From Diadophis punctatus similis (taxonomy: Eukaryota > Chordata > Lepidosauria > Squamata > Dipsadidae): a stretch of 64,000 bases of DNA. Under the pieces are notes generated by a model. That model ran no database searches and was not told the origin of the DNA. It saw only the letters and a list, made by a program, of their open reading frames with translations. Positions within the stretch are counted from its first letter, which is position 1, and the number at the start of each line of letters is the position of its first letter. Shown here piece by piece: positions 35,581 through 47,255 of this stretch. A program made the position numbers and the translations under genes. The stretch covers positions 253,064,239 through 253,128,238 of the forward strand of contig JALIGW010000002.1 in the NCBI GenBank assembly GCA_023053685.1. The letters run 5' to 3'.

Positions 35581-36067
35581 CTCTTCCGCTACCGTTCGCC
35601 CTACCCCTCCGCCTAAGGTTAAGGCTAAGGCTAAGGCTAAGCTTAAGCCTTAGCCTAACCCCAAACGAAACCCAAACGCCAATGCAAGCGCCAACACCAA
35701 TTCTACTTGTGTAACTTTCGTGGGGACTTCGTGTGTGGTCCAAGTCTGTACCCCACTCACAACCCAAGATGTATGCCAAAGAGGACATATGACACCTGGG
35801 ACCCCCCCCCCCCAAGGAAACCCTCTCCCTTCTAATGAAGCCTCTCCCACATTTGAATTATCATTTTCTGCCTCAACCTCATAGAATAATCCAAAACACC
35901 TTCAGAATATTTATATATTTATGTATAGAAATATTCTGAAGGGGGAAAAAGTGCTATTCGGCTAGATAAACCAAAATAAGGATAAAATAAGGCAATGGGG
36001 GTTCTGGACCGCTTCCGCTTCTGTCTCCTCGCACCACTTCACGGCTGCTGTGGACCGGCTGGCAGTT
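35581..36067. repeat. GGCTAA hexamer run and satellite fragment
   Basis: GGTTAAGGCTAAGGCTAAGG and a mirrored CTTAGCCTAACCCC lie at about 35616-35664. AT-rich sequence and a truncated copy of the hairpin satellite unit (35940-36067) follow. Confidence 0.6.
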
Positions 36068-36325
36068 TGTCAGAATTACGCAATAAATCAGAAGCTTCAC
36101 AAGATACATTTTGCTGATTCAAATACCTTCTTTATAAGTAGAATAAAACATTTATAATACCGCACTTTGTTTCACACAGTTGAGATGTTTTCACAGCAAA
36201 CTTTAATGGTAAACTGACTAAACCACGCCCTTCTTCTTGCTAAGTTTCTGGACATGCTCAATTAACACTTCAGCCCGATTGGCTGATTCAACCACATGGC
36301 TCTCCCAGTCATGAATATTCCAACA
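36068..36325 (-). mobile_element. Solo copia LTR, TSD CAGTT
   Basis: A single 258-bp LTR of the same family as 26241 and 43017, somewhat diverged. It is flanked by CAGTT (36063-36067 and 36326-36330). It sits in the GGCTGGCAGTTCAC part of the satellite unit. LTR-LTR recombination after insertion is the usual explanation. Confidence 0.93.
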
Positions 36326-36360
36326 CAGTTCACCAGATAGGACTGCCCAGAGGGTGAGGA

Positions 36361-36445
36361 CAATAGAATAGAATAGAATAGAATAGAATAGAATAGAATA
36401 GAATAGAATAGAATAGAATAGAATAGAATAGAATAGAATAGAATA
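36361..36445 (+). repeat. (GAATA)n microsatellite, CR1 tail
   Basis: About 16 pentamer units directly abut the 3' end of the minus-strand CR1 at 36446. This is the CR1 tail arrangement known from advanced snakes. Confidence 0.95.
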
Positions 36446-36960
36446 ACAGAGTTGGAAGGGACCTTGGAGGTCTTCTAGTCCAACCCCCTGCTTAGGCAGG
36501 AAACCCTACACTACTTCAGACAAATGGTTATCCAACCTCTTCTTAAAAACTTCCAGTGTTGGAGAATTCACAACTTCTGGAGGCAAGCTGTTCCGCTGAT
36601 TAATTGTTCTAACTGTCAGGAAATTCCTCCTTAGTTCTAAGTTGCTTCTCTCCTTGTTTAGTTTCCACCCATTGGTTCTTGTCCTACCCTCAGGTGCTTT
36701 GGAGAATAGTTTGACTCCCTCTTCTTTGTGGCAACCCCTGAGATATTGGAACACTGCTATCATGTCACCCCTGGTCCTTCTTCTCATTAAACTAGCCATT
36801 TCCAGTTTCTGCAACCATTCTTCAGATGTTTTAGCTTCCAGTCCCCTAATCATCTTTCTTGCTCTTCTCTGCACTCTTTCCAGAGTCTCAACATCCTTTT
36901 TACATCGTGGTGACCAAAAATGGATAAAATATCTCAGTTTTATACTCATATAATGTCTTG
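36446..36960 (-). mobile_element. CR1 LINE 3' end
   Basis: The minus strand encodes the CR1 reverse transcriptase C-terminus (MIRGLEAKTSEEWLQ, GDMIAVFQYLRGCHKEE, RRNFLTVRTINQ) ending at 36506. The short 3' UTR and (AATAG) tail follow. The copy is 5'-truncated. Confidence 0.92.
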
Positions 36961-38001
36961 CCTCTGGAATCTGAGATTGCTCTGCAGTGTCTCTACATTG
37001 GTAGATTTGTGCAGGCTGCATATTATGAATACTATTGATGATGATGTTCGTCCATCGTATTCGAAGGGGAGCTTGACATCAATCATAGACCTGAGTCGCC
37101 TGTGTGCAGGTCCGCAGCTACAGCTCCCAGTGTATCCACACCTGCTGCTTTGTCGCTCGCCCATCGCCACAGGACTTTTCACAGGAATTGTGGGGGATGT
37201 CAAGACTTGCACATGAATTGGATTAAAGTGAGGGAGAGGTCCGCGTAGCCAGCCTCACTCTCTCTTCCCAGATTCCATCTTGCTTCAAGCAGCAGGACAA
37301 GAGTCGAGACAGTTGGAGATGGGCTAGGCGCAGTGGTTGACCAGGGCGTCTTTCGTGTCTTGCCATGCTCTTAGCGTACCACATCGCTTGCAGAGACCGC
37401 CTTCATGACCGTTGTCCTATTCTAGTAGATTTCATCCGCTCAGTCCGCCGGAATCTGTCTTCACATGCTCGGGATAGACAAGTCCCTATCTCACCGAAGG
37501 TCGATGACCCAACGACTACTCTCAACCTGGTTTGGCCAGCATGTTGAAGCTGTTGCCCAGGGTGTGGCTGCTGCGCATGCTACAGCTGCTAGGAGCCACA
37601 GGTGAGAGCTGAGTGGCAGGTGGGGACCAAAGGCGAACGAGCTGCCCTAAAAGCTGCCCTAAAATGAGCTGCCGTAAGAGGACACGACATGCCCATACAC
37701 CAGAGGTGCTACCCCCTCCCTGAACACCCCATACACCTCATGAATAGTATTACAGTTGTTCCAAAGCAGGTAAAGCTAACTTTCATCACACACCTAGGCG
37801 TGAGCATAGAAGTAGGCCTTGCAGAAAACCAGCAGGCTTGCGGTCAATTTAATCTCCAGTGGGATGATATTCCCCAAGCTAGGCTACCTATAGTATGTTA
37901 CTCACAGTCTCAGTATAATTCCATACTTGGGAAAATAATCACACGCTTCTACCCAAGGCTTTCACCATTTGTCGCTTGGAAGCAAGACAAGGGGTATGGA
38001 C
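36961..38001. other. No recognised gene
   Basis: Bases 37000-37540 include TGATGATGATGTTCGTCC and look unique or like an unknown repeat. No exon or family was assigned. Confidence 0.3.
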
Positions 38002-38326
38002 CAGAGGTGGGTTCCTGCCGGTGCGGTTAATAGCTGTTGTTCAGCGCAGAGCCGAAGACGCTGCTGCCGTTCGCGGCACGGGAGCTTTCCCCCGGGCGCT
38101 TTCCCTGCCCGCATGGACGCCGCCAATTGCGTTCTTTTGCCCTCTGCACATGCGCAAAGCGTTCTGCATGCGCAGAGGGCAAAAGAACGCAAATGGCGGC
38201 ATCCATGCGGGCGGGGAAAGCGCCCGGGGAAAGCTCCTGCGCCGCGAACGGCAGCAGCGTCTTCGGCTCTGCGCCGAACAACAGCTATTAACCGCACCGG
38301 CAGGAACAGGCAGGAACCCACCTCTG
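38002..38326. mobile_element. Palindromic hAT-like element, TSD GTATGGAC
   Basis: The two halves are near-perfect reverse complements (CAGAGGTGGGTTCCTGCCGG ... GGAACCCACCTCTG) around CATGCGCAGAGGGC. The exact 8-bp duplication GTATGGAC flanks it (37994-38001, 38327-38334). Confidence 0.93.
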
Positions 38327-38334
38327 GTATGGAC

Positions 38335-38679
38335 AAATGCTTAAGAAGCTACTCCAAATTTCTCCAGACAGACTCCTTATCTCTAGTAACTGTCCAACAG
38401 GCAGAGCTAGTATCTTCTGTAGCTAGGGGATATCCGGTCTGTGCTTCAAAGCAGAACAAGTTGACTTTTGTCTAGTCCCCAATTCCAAGATAAAACAGAA
38501 GCTCAGATAAACAGGAAGAGATGGATTTTACTATGGAAACAAATACTTATTTTTTTTAAAAACCAAACCACTGGATATGTTGAGGGTCAGACAAGGTAAC
38601 TGATTCAAGACTGTAAGGCTGGTAATGCAAAAAAAAAAAAGTGGGGTAATACCATTACAATTTACAATAAAGGTTGTTT
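38335..38679. other. No recognised feature
   Basis: Nothing recognised before the CR1 copy that starts near 38680. Confidence 0.3.
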
Positions 38680-39201
<522 letters not shown>

Positions 39202-39307
39202 GAATCCTGCCTATAGCTGGTGTGAGGACCGAGACGCTCTTTATTGTGGCTCTCAATTCCAAATCTGAAATATTTCGGTTGATCGTCGTTGAGTCTGGGT
39301 CACCTAC

Positions 39308-39676
39308 AGGTGGTCCTGGACTTGCAACCACAGTTGAGCCCAAAATTTCTGTTGCTAAGCGAGTCCGTTGTTAAGTGAGCTTTGCCCCATTTTACGACCT
39401 TCCTCGCCTCAGTTGTTAAGTGAATCGTGGCCGTTGTTAAATTAGTAACAAGGTTGTTAATCTGGCTTCCCTATTGTCGTTCCTTATCAGAAGGTCACAA
39501 AAGGGGATCACATGACCCCCCCCCCAGGACACTGCAACCGTCACAAAAACAAGCCAAGCATCCAAATTTTGATCACATGACCATGGGGATTCTGCGATGG
39601 TTGTAAGTGTGAAAAATGGTCATAAGTCTTTTTTTTCCAGTACCGTAGTAACCTGATTGTAAATCAAGGACTAACT
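39308..39676 (+). mobile_element. Short DNA transposon (same family as 8676)
   Basis: GGTGGTCCTGGACTTGCAACC ... TGCTAAGCGAGTCC ... AAATCAAGGACTAACT, with imperfect inverted ends. Non-coding. Confidence 0.65.
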
Positions 39677-39880
39677 CAGGGATGAAACCCAGCAGGTTCT
39701 GACAGGTTCTGGAGAACCGGTAGTAGAAATTTTGAGTAGTTCGGAGAACCGGTAAATACCACCTCCGGCTGGCCCCAGGAGTGGGGAGGGAATGGAGATT
39801 TTGCAGTATCCTTCCCCTGCCACGCCCACCAAGCCACGCCCACAGAACTGGTAGTTTAAAAAAATTGGATTTCACCACTG
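39677..39880. mobile_element. hAT MITE, TSD GACTAACT
   Basis: CAGGGATGAAACCC to GGATTTCACCACTG, flanked by GACTAACT (39669-39676, 39881-39888). It is inserted at the end of the preceding MITE. Confidence 0.9.
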
Positions 39881-39888
39881 GACTAACT

Positions 39889-40079
39889 CTACTGCTTGTT
39901 TTAAAAGGAAAGGAGAAAAGATGGTGTTAAAATGTGCACTGAGCTGGTTTGAGAGAAAATACACTCCAACACGTACAATTGGTCATATAACCCCTTATAA
40001 TGTGTTACAACTATGAATTGACTTTGTAATCTTAACTGCTATTTCCAGTTCTGCCGTTCTAGGCTGCAAGAACTTAAAC
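39889..40079. other. No recognised feature
   Basis: Short AT-rich stretch between two MITEs. Confidence 0.3.
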
Positions 40080-40322
40080 CAGGGGTCAGCAACCTGCGGC
40101 TCTGGAGCCGCATGTGGCTCTTTCATCCCTCTGATGCAGCTCCCTGTCACTGGTCGGCTCCACAATTGATAGGGTTTTCGGTTAGGACAGGTAGAGGAAA
40201 AAGGATGCCGCGCTAGGAGACTATGATGGGGGAACCGGGCTTCCGGTCGGCTCCAGAACTGAACAGGAGGCTTCCGGTTAGGACTTTGTGGCTCTTTGAG
40301 TGTTTAATGTTGCCGACCCCTG
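40080..40322. mobile_element. hAT MITE (GGGGTCAGCAACC family)
   Basis: CAGGGGTCAGCAACCTGCGG to GTTGCCGACCCCTG. The flanks ACTTAAAC and ACTTAGAC match at 7 of 8 positions. Confidence 0.88.
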
Positions 40323-40619
40323 ACTTAGACAATTGGATTCATTGGTTACAGTATACTTATCTAGTCAACTGAATCATATGAGAGCAAGACAATCTGAATC
40401 ATCAGAAGGCAAGACCTTCTCCAAAGCCCCTGAAGGCAGGACAAGAAGCAACGGATGGAAACTAATCAAGGAGAGAAACAACCGGGAATTAAGGAGAAAT
40501 TTCCTAACAATGAGAACAATTAATGAATGGAACGGCTTGCCTCCAGAAGTTGTGGATGCTCCAACACTGGAGGTTTTTAAGAAGAGACTGGACAGGCATT
40601 TGTCTGAAATGGTATAGAC

Positions 40620-41044
40620 CAGTGATGGCGAACCTATGGCACGCGTGCCACAGGTGGCACGCGGAGCCATATCTGCCGGCAAGCGAGCCTTTGCCCTAGC
40701 TCAGCTCCAGTGCACATCTGCGTGCCGGCCAGCTGATTTTCGGCTGGCGTAGAGGCTCTGGGAGGGCATTTTAGATTTCCGGAGGGCCTCCGGGGGGCGT
40801 TTTTGTCCTCCCCAGGCTCCAGGGAAGCCTCTGGAGACTAGGGAGGGCGAAAAGCGGGCCTACCGGGCCCACCGGAAGTCGGGAAACAGGCCGTTTCTGG
40901 CCTCCAGAGGGCCTCTGTGGGGGCAGGGGAGGCCATTTTCGCCATCCCCAGGCATTGAATTATGGGTGTGGGCACTCGCACGTGCATGATAGCGCGCGCG
41001 CACGCACTTTCGGCACCCGAGGGAAAAAAGGTTCGCCATCACTG
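40620..41044. mobile_element. hAT MITE, TSD GTATAGAC
   Basis: CAGTGATGGCGAACC to GGTTCGCCATCACTG, flanked by GTATAGAC (40612-40619, 41045-41052). Same family as 12689-13122. Confidence 0.93.
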
Positions 41045-41059
41045 GTATAGACTCTAGAG

Positions 41060-41440
41060 CAGTGATGGCTAACCTTTTTCTCGTCGTCGTGCCAGCACCC
41101 ATAATGCAATGCGTGCCCCCTGTGCATGCGTGCACAACCCCCCACACCGCCCACCCCAGTGCATGCACCCTGCACCCTCCCATGCCCCATTTTGGGCCTA
41201 GCAGGCCTCCCTGCAGCCTCCTCGGACCAAAAACGGGCGTGAGATCCCCACCCCTGCGCATGTACACAAGACTCCCGTGCATGCATGAGCATCTCTTGCA
41301 TGCGCCCCACGCATCATAAAAATCAGTTGGCCAGCGGGTGGCGCACATGCACATGCGTGGTAGAGCTGAGCTGGGCGACGGCTCGCGTGCCCGCAGAGAG
41401 GGCTCTGCATGCCAGCTGTGGCACGCATGCCATAGGTTCG
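41060..41440. mobile_element. hAT MITE, same family, truncated at 3' end
   Basis: Starts CAGTGATGGCTAACC and runs to GGTTCGCCATCA, where the SINE begins. The last few bases and the second target duplication are missing. Confidence 0.8.
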
Positions 41441-41451
41441 CCATCATATAA

Positions 41452-41680
41452 GAGCTGAAGTGGTGCAGTGGTTAAATGCTGCGACTGCAGGCTGACTGCT
41501 AGTTCAGCAGTTCAGCTGTTCAAATCTCACCAGGCTCAAGGTTGACTCAGCCTTCCATCCTTCTGAGGTCGGTAAAATGAGGACCCAGATTGTTGGGGGC
41601 AATATGCTGCACTCTGTAAACCGCTTAGAGAGGGCTGTAAAGCACTATGAAGCGGTATATAAGTCTAAGTGCTATTGCTA
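41452..41680 (+). mobile_element. Squamate tRNA-derived SINE
   Basis: Same family as 5823-6052, from AAGTGGTGCAGTGGTTAAA to CTAAGTGCTATTGCTATC. Confidence 0.85.
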
Positions 41681-41770
41681 TCATGGGTACAGAGTCTCCT
41701 GCTTGAGCAAGGGGTTGGACTAGAAGGCCTCCAAGGTCCCTTCCAACTCTCTTATTCTGTATTCTTGTAT

Positions 41771-42131
41771 CTCATGATCTGATTTCTAACAACAGCATAA
41801 AAAGTCAAATTGTAGAAAGACCTAGTGTGTTATTCTAGACAGCTCTTCTGCTCCTATCAAATGAGTGCTTGGATTTGACAGAATAGCAAACTTGATATAG
41901 GAGAGTTAAGAGTGAAAACTCTAAATAATAATGATATTATTATTATATTATATTTTTTAGAGCCTAGCCATCACCTATTAACTCCATGTAGGTTCTTTCT
42001 CTCCTCCCCCAATAGGGAATTAATGGGCCCTTTGCCTCTTCTAGAATTCCTGTTCAACTTCCCAATCTACCCTATGGACCCGTGATTTCCTAGTGGCCTT
42101 CAATCCAAGTACTAAGCAGGTCTTCTTAGGG
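41771..42131. other. No recognised feature
   Basis: AT-rich then mixed sequence with no exon or repeat I recognise. The last 8 bases are the target duplication of the next hAT element. Confidence 0.3.
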
Positions 42132-42493
42132 CAGTGGTTCCCAACCTGTGGTACGTGTACCACTAGTGGTACGCGAGGGCCTTCCAGGTGGTACGCGAAC
42201 ACTTTCAGGGTCATGAACGATTTTTAGTTAGTTATTTTTTACTTCACAAAAATGTTTACTGCCTAACACAAGATAATCTGGCAACGATTTGCAACTGTTG
42301 CCACACGCCACCCACCTGGTCCCAGCGGCCCGAGAATCCAGTTGCTGGATGCGTGGGGCCAAAAAAGGAACGGTACAATTATGGAAATAAAGTGATATCT
42401 GATCAAATTTAGTTTCTCTGGAACCAGGTGGTATGCGGCGACTGTACAGGATCTCCAAGTGGTACTCGATCACAAAAAGGTTGGGAACCACTG
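42132..42493. mobile_element. hAT MITE, TSD TCTTAGGG
   Basis: CAGTGGTTCCCAACCTGTGG to AAGGTTGGGAACCACTG, 362 bp, flanked by TCTTAGGG (42124-42131, 42494-42501). Confidence 0.93.
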
Positions 42494-42549
42494 TCTTAGG
42501 GGTTGGTGGCAACAAACTGTGAAAAGCAGAGAAATCAGATCTTAGATGG

Positions 42550-43016
42550 TTGGAACAAAGATAATTTTTATTTATTTATATTTGTCAAGCGTATATGATT
42601 ACAAGCAAAGTATAAACAAAGTATAAACATGATTGTATATATATATAAAGTGCAAGCATGATTATGAATACAAGAGGTATGAATATATGGGTACATTAGG
42701 ACAGGAACGGTAGGCACGATTGTGCGCTTATGCACACCCCTTACAGACCTCTTAGGAATGGGGTGAGGTCGATGGTAGATAATCTAAGGTTAAAGTTTTT
42801 GGGGTTTGGGGAAGAAACAACTGAGTCAGGTAATGTATTCCAGGCATTGACCACTCTGTTGTTGAAGTCGATTTTTTTACAATCAAGTTTGGAGTGGTTT
42901 CCATTAAGTTTGTATCTATTGTGAGCTTGTGTATTGTTGCCGTTGAAGCTGAAGTAGTCGTTAACAGGTAGGACATTGTGGCAGATAATTTTGTGAGCTA
43001 TACTTTAGGTCAGATC
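42550..43016 (-). mobile_element. L2/CR1-group LINE 3' part, left of copia
   Basis: Non-LTR sequence (ATGATTACAAGCAAAG ... TTGAGCTATACTTTAGG-like) that resumes after the copia element at 47638-47816. The copia target duplication AGATC marks the break. Family assignment rests on remembered snake repeats, so it is moderate. Confidence 0.55.
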
Positions 43017-43282
43017 TGTCAGAGTTACGCAATAAATCAGAAGCTTCAGAAGATAACTGCATTTTGCTGATTCAAATAACTTCTTTATAAGTAGAATAAA
43101 ACATTAACAATACCACACTTTGTTTCAGATCACATGTTGAGATGTTTTCACAGCAATCTTTAATGGTGGACAGACTAAACCACACCCTTCTTCTTGCTAA
43201 GTTTCTGGACATGCTCAATTAACACTTCAGCCTGATTGGCTGACTCAATCACATGGCTCTCCCAGTCATGAATATTCCAACA
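43017..43282 (-). repeat. copia copy 2, 3' LTR
   Basis: It is preceded on the coding strand by the polypurine tract GAAGGGAGGAG (43293-43283) and begins TGTTGGAATATTC. Confidence 0.95.
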
Positions 43283-46200
43283 CTCCTCCCTTCATTACTG
43301 GGAGAGACACCAGACCTATTGGATTTAAACATTTCCTATAATGGACGCCACCCAATGGTTTGGTCATCATGTCTGCTAAATTATCCTCTGAAGAACAATG
43401 ATGTAAACTTATTAATTTTTCTTTTACAGCTTCCCTGACATTACAATACTTAATGTCCACATGTTTACTTCTGTTCTTCACTCTGTCACCTGTTGCCATT
43501 TTTATACAAGCAGCATTATCTTCATAAACAATAACAGCTTCATTTACATTTACATTTAAATCTTGTAACAACTGTACATACCAAACTACTTCAGAACATA
43601 ACTCAGACAATGCAATAAACTCTGCTTCAGCAGTTGAAATAGCAACCGTTGTTTGTTTTCTGGACTTCCAACCAATTAAAGCCCCTCCAAACATTATTAC
43701 AATTCCAGAATTAGACTTTCTGGTTTTTACATCATTTGCATAATCACTATCAACATAACATTTCAATTTTAATTCTTCAGTGACCTGTATTTGAAGACCT
43801 AAATTCACAGTTCCCTTCAAATACCTGAGAATTCTTTTCACACCCATCCAATGCAACTTTGTAGGTGTAGCAGTAAAGTGACTTAGAATGCTCACTGCAC
43901 AAGCTATGTCTGGTCTGGACCACTGTGACAGATATAACAGACTCCCTATTGCAGAGTGATATATCTCCTGATCACAGGCTTCACTTTTGTCCTCACCCAA
44001 ACTATTGTAAAAATCTGTGCTCATAGGTGTAGGAGCAATATTACAATCTTTCATGTTATACTTCTCTAATAATTGTTCAATTTTTCTCCTTTGACTGAGA
44101 ATATAACCCTTTTCAGTTTTTTGTATCTCTACACCAAGATAATTCTTTATTTCTCCCAAATTCTTTAATTCAAATTTCTTTTCTAACTTATTAGCAAATT
44201 CTTTAACTTGTGATGCATCCTTTGCAATGAAACAAAGATCATCCACAAATGCTAATAGTAGACAATTCCCACCTTGTAACTTTCCAGTGAATATGCAACC
44301 ATCAGCTTTGCAACTCTTGAACCCAAGACCTTTCAATGCAGTATCTAGACAGATATTCCAATTTCTGGCTGACTGCTTCAGCCCATAAATGGCCTTGTTC
44401 AATTTATACACCATGTTAGGCTTTTTATTTTCATACCCTGGCGCTTGAACCATATAAATTTCTTCCTCTAATTCAGCATTGAGGAATGCAGTGGTTATAT
44501 CAAAATGCCAAATTCTATGCCTGTATGCTGATGCTAATGCCAGTGCTAGTCTTATGCTCTCACCTTTTACAGTTGGCGCGAACACCTCATCATAGTGCAC
44601 ATTCTTTAATTGAGAAAAACCTTGTGCCACCAACCTTGCCTTATACTGTACTTCATTATTGGGTAATACCTTTTTCTTATATACCCACTTACATCCTACA
44701 GCTTTCGTACCCTGTGGCAAAGTCACAGATGTGAACACTTCATGATCTCCCATGGATTTCATCTCTTTATCCATGGCTTCCTTCCACTTTTCTTGTTCAA
44801 CTTTTGGTAATGCCAATACTTCCTTATAGTTTCTTGGCTCATACCACACATTACACACTTTAACTTTACTGGCAGAATACCTGTCTGGCGGTACCCCTCT
44901 GTTCCTACGCTCTGACCTACGTGGCATTGCCTGTACTTGTGTTTCAAGCTTTTCTGTCTTCATATCTTGTTCAGACTCTCCTCCCTGAACATAGACACCT
45001 TCAGTAAATGATTCACCATCATTAAATGAGTTATTGTCACTAAGTGGATCACCGTCGCTAAGTGGATCACCGTCGCTAAGTGAGACATTTTCAGAATTTG
45101 CATCAATTCTGTTCCAATTTTGTTCTGCAAAACTAGCAGACCTTGAAATCACTATCCTTTTACTTCCATCGCTAAAGCGATACCCTTTTGAGCCTGGCTC
45201 ATAGCCCACAAATCTGAGCTTTCTAGCCTTTTGTTGTCCCTTTCTTCTGATTGCCTTTGGAATATGTACCCAGGCAGTACTTCCAAATATTTTTAAATGT
45301 GCTAGAGAAGGCTTTCTCCCATATAGCATTGCATATGGAGTATTATTGATGGATGAACTCCACAACCTATTTACTAAATAATTGGCAGTCAGTATGGCTT
45401 CACCCCAATATGACCTGCTCATACCAGAATCCTCCAGTAATGAGTCTTTCATTGTTTGCAAAACACCATTCCTCCTTTCAGCCACTCCGTTCTCCCCCGG
45501 TGTGTAAGGATTTGTGCGCCTGTGTCTTATTCCCAATTGTCTCAACCATTGTTGAAAATTTGTTGACATAAATTCAGAACCTCTGTCAGTTTGCAACTGA
45601 CATACCTGTTGTTTGTACCTTCTCTCTACAAAACTTAACCATTGCTTAAATTGCTGTAGCACCTCTGTTTTACTCTTAAGTAAGTAGCAAAACCCAAACC
45701 TGCTGTAGTCATCCACAATGACCAGCGCATACTTTGCTCCTCCCAAACTGGCTTGCATAGGCCCAATTAAATCAGCATGCACCAGTTCTAGAGCTCTTGT
45801 GGTTTGTCTTGTGCTAAACTTGCTCACTGGGAATGCTTTAGATTTCGATGCTTTGCATACTGCACAATCCAAATATGCCTTACATCCCTTCAAATCTAAT
45901 CCTTCTGCAAATTCTTTCATTTGTTGAACAACCTTAAAATTAGCATGACCAAGTCGTCTGTGCAGAAGATGAACACATGAATTATGTTCTGCTACATTTT
46001 TAAATATCTGGGAACAATGTGGGACCTTTTGTCCCTGCAATACATAAAGATTATCCTCTTTTATGCCCTGTGCACAAACATTCCCATTTCTTTGGATGAG
46101 ACACTTCCCATTAACAAATGTGGTTTCATAACCTTGCTTGTCTAAACTAGACACACTTAACAAATTATGCTCCATTTCAGGTACACATAACACATCAGTA

Positions 46201-47255
46201 AACCTGGAGTCCAAATATGGAATTTGCACATCGCCTCTTCCAATGATTTTAGCCTTTTGACCATTGGCTAAGGCCACTTCTTCATGGTTTCCTGGGAAAA
46301 ATCTGGAAAATAAGTCAGAATTATTAACAATTGTTTGACTAGCCCCACTGTCAATCAACCATTTGTCTCTATTGTTATTATAACAAACTTTTGCAACTGC
46401 AATCTGTCCTTGCAAATAATGTCTCTTGTCTTGCACATTTCTTCTCTGTGCACAGCTTTTCTGCAGATGATTGGTTTCTCCACAAATGAAACATGCTTTC
46501 TTATCTTGCTTGCAGAATTGTTGCTGTGTAACTTGATCTCTCCTGCCTCTGCTCTCCTCTTGTCTGCAGACACCTCGGCTGTTGCTAGAGATAGGCAGCC
46601 TGTGGAAAATTTTGCTGGAGACTTGCTGTAAGTTTCCACTGTACTCCTTGTTGGGCCCCCGCCTGTGGAATTTTCCATCAGCATGGCTGAAAAGCCTTTT
46701 CTCATATTCATTCAATAAACACGATTTCAAAGCCTCCAAATTCAAATCTGCTTCTGGCTTACTTTCAAAAATAGCTGATACAGTCTCCCAGCTCTGATCC
46801 AAACTGTTTAACACTAATAAAACTTTTTGGGACTCTGGAAACTTTACTCCACGTTGCTCCAATTCTAGAAAATTAGACTGCATTTTCATTAAATGATCTT
46901 CCATAGAATCTCCTGTCTGCAAACTCATTCTGAAAAGCTTTCTTGAAAGTTGGACCACATTACACGCAGAAACATTGACATGTACTGCTTTCAATTTCTG
47001 CCATATTTCTTTTGCAGACTTTAATTCAGCTACATTTAAGAATTGATCATCCCCCAGACTTAAAAGAAGATAAGCCATAGCTTTGTCATGAGCCTTTTGA
47101 TCTGCTGCTCCAAGCACACCTTGTGGGGGGTCTGCTACGATGTCCCATAATTCTTTTGCTTTCAAAAAACATTCCATTTTTGCAGCCCAAATTAAATAAT
47201 TTTTCTTCCCCAATTTGGGTATTGGACTGTCTTTAAATTCCATAGCAGCAGCCAT
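43266..47255 (-). CDS. copia Gag-Pol polyprotein, 1329 aa
   Basis: This single frame encodes all copia proteins for reverse transcription and integration. Visible in order (approximate residues): a gag region with GKKNYLIWAAKMECFL (16-31); a CCHC zinc knuckle CFICGETNHLQKSC (255-268); the protease active site WLIDSGASQ (299-307); an HHCC integrase zinc finger (430-468); the integrase core with ADLIGP, DRGSEF and PGENGVAERRNG (494-600); reverse transcriptase (850-1060) with FDITTAF and FVDDL; and RNase H with CYVDSDYAND and STAEAEF. The domain order protease-integrase-RT-RNase H is diagnostic of Ty1/copia. The start at 47255 lies about 117 nt after the LTR. No stop or frameshift is seen. Confidence 0.95.
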   Translation of the reverse strand: MAAAMEFKDSPIPKLGKKNYLIWAAKMECFLKAKELWDIVADPPQGVLGAADQKAHDKAMAYLLLSLGDDQFLNVAELKSAKEIWQKLKAVHVNVSACNVVQLSRKLFRMSLQTGDSMEDHLMKMQSNFLELEQRGVKFPESQKVLLVLNSLDQSWETVSAIFESKPEADLNLEALKSCLLNEYEKRLFSHADGKFHRRGPNKEYSGNLQQVSSKIFHRLPISSNSRGVCRQEESRGRRDQVTQQQFCKQDKKACFICGETNHLQKSCAQRRNVQDKRHYLQGQIAVAKVCYNNNRDKWLIDSGASQTIVNNSDLFSRFFPGNHEEVALANGQKAKIIGRGDVQIPYLDSRFTDVLCVPEMEHNLLSVSSLDKQGYETTFVNGKCLIQRNGNVCAQGIKEDNLYVLQGQKVPHCSQIFKNVAEHNSCVHLLHRRLGHANFKVVQQMKEFAEGLDLKGCKAYLDCAVCKASKSKAFPVSKFSTRQTTRALELVHADLIGPMQASLGGAKYALVIVDDYSRFGFCYLLKSKTEVLQQFKQWLSFVERRYKQQVCQLQTDRGSEFMSTNFQQWLRQLGIRHRRTNPYTPGENGVAERRNGVLQTMKDSLLEDSGMSRSYWGEAILTANYLVNRLWSSSINNTPYAMLYGRKPSLAHLKIFGSTAWVHIPKAIRRKGQQKARKLRFVGYEPGSKGYRFSDGSKRIVISRSASFAEQNWNRIDANSENVSLSDGDPLSDGDPLSDNNSFNDGESFTEGVYVQGGESEQDMKTEKLETQVQAMPRRSERRNRGVPPDRYSASKVKVCNVWYEPRNYKEVLALPKVEQEKWKEAMDKEMKSMGDHEVFTSVTLPQGTKAVGCKWVYKKKVLPNNEVQYKARLVAQGFSQLKNVHYDEVFAPTVKGESIRLALALASAYRHRIWHFDITTAFLNAELEEEIYMVQAPGYENKKPNMVYKLNKAIYGLKQSARNWNICLDTALKGLGFKSCKADGCIFTGKLQGGNCLLLAFVDDLCFIAKDASQVKEFANKLEKKFELKNLGEIKNYLGVEIQKTEKGYILSQRRKIEQLLEKYNMKDCNIAPTPMSTDFYNSLGEDKSEACDQEIYHSAIGSLLYLSQWSRPDIACAVSILSHFTATPTKLHWMGVKRILRYLKGTVNLGLQIQVTEELKLKCYVDSDYANDVKTRKSNSGIVIMFGGALIGWKSRKQTTVAISTAEAEFIALSELCSEVVWYVQLLQDLNVNVNEAVIVYEDNAACIKMATGDRVKNRSKHVDIKYCNVREAVKEKLISLHHCSSEDNLADMMTKPLGGVHYRKCLNPIGLVSLPVMKGGVLEYS

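Larger units (their letters stand above)
40333..41770 (+). mobile_element. CR1 LINE split by two hAT copies and a SINE
   Basis: CR1 coding sequence (KAPEGRTRSNGWKL ... LSEMV) runs to about 40617. Its 3' UTR resumes only at about 41685 (GTCTCCTGCTTGAGC...GGTTGGACTAGAAGG). Between them lie a hAT (40620-41044), a second truncated hAT (41060-41440) and a SINE (41452-41680), so the stack gives a relative insertion order. Confidence 0.88.
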
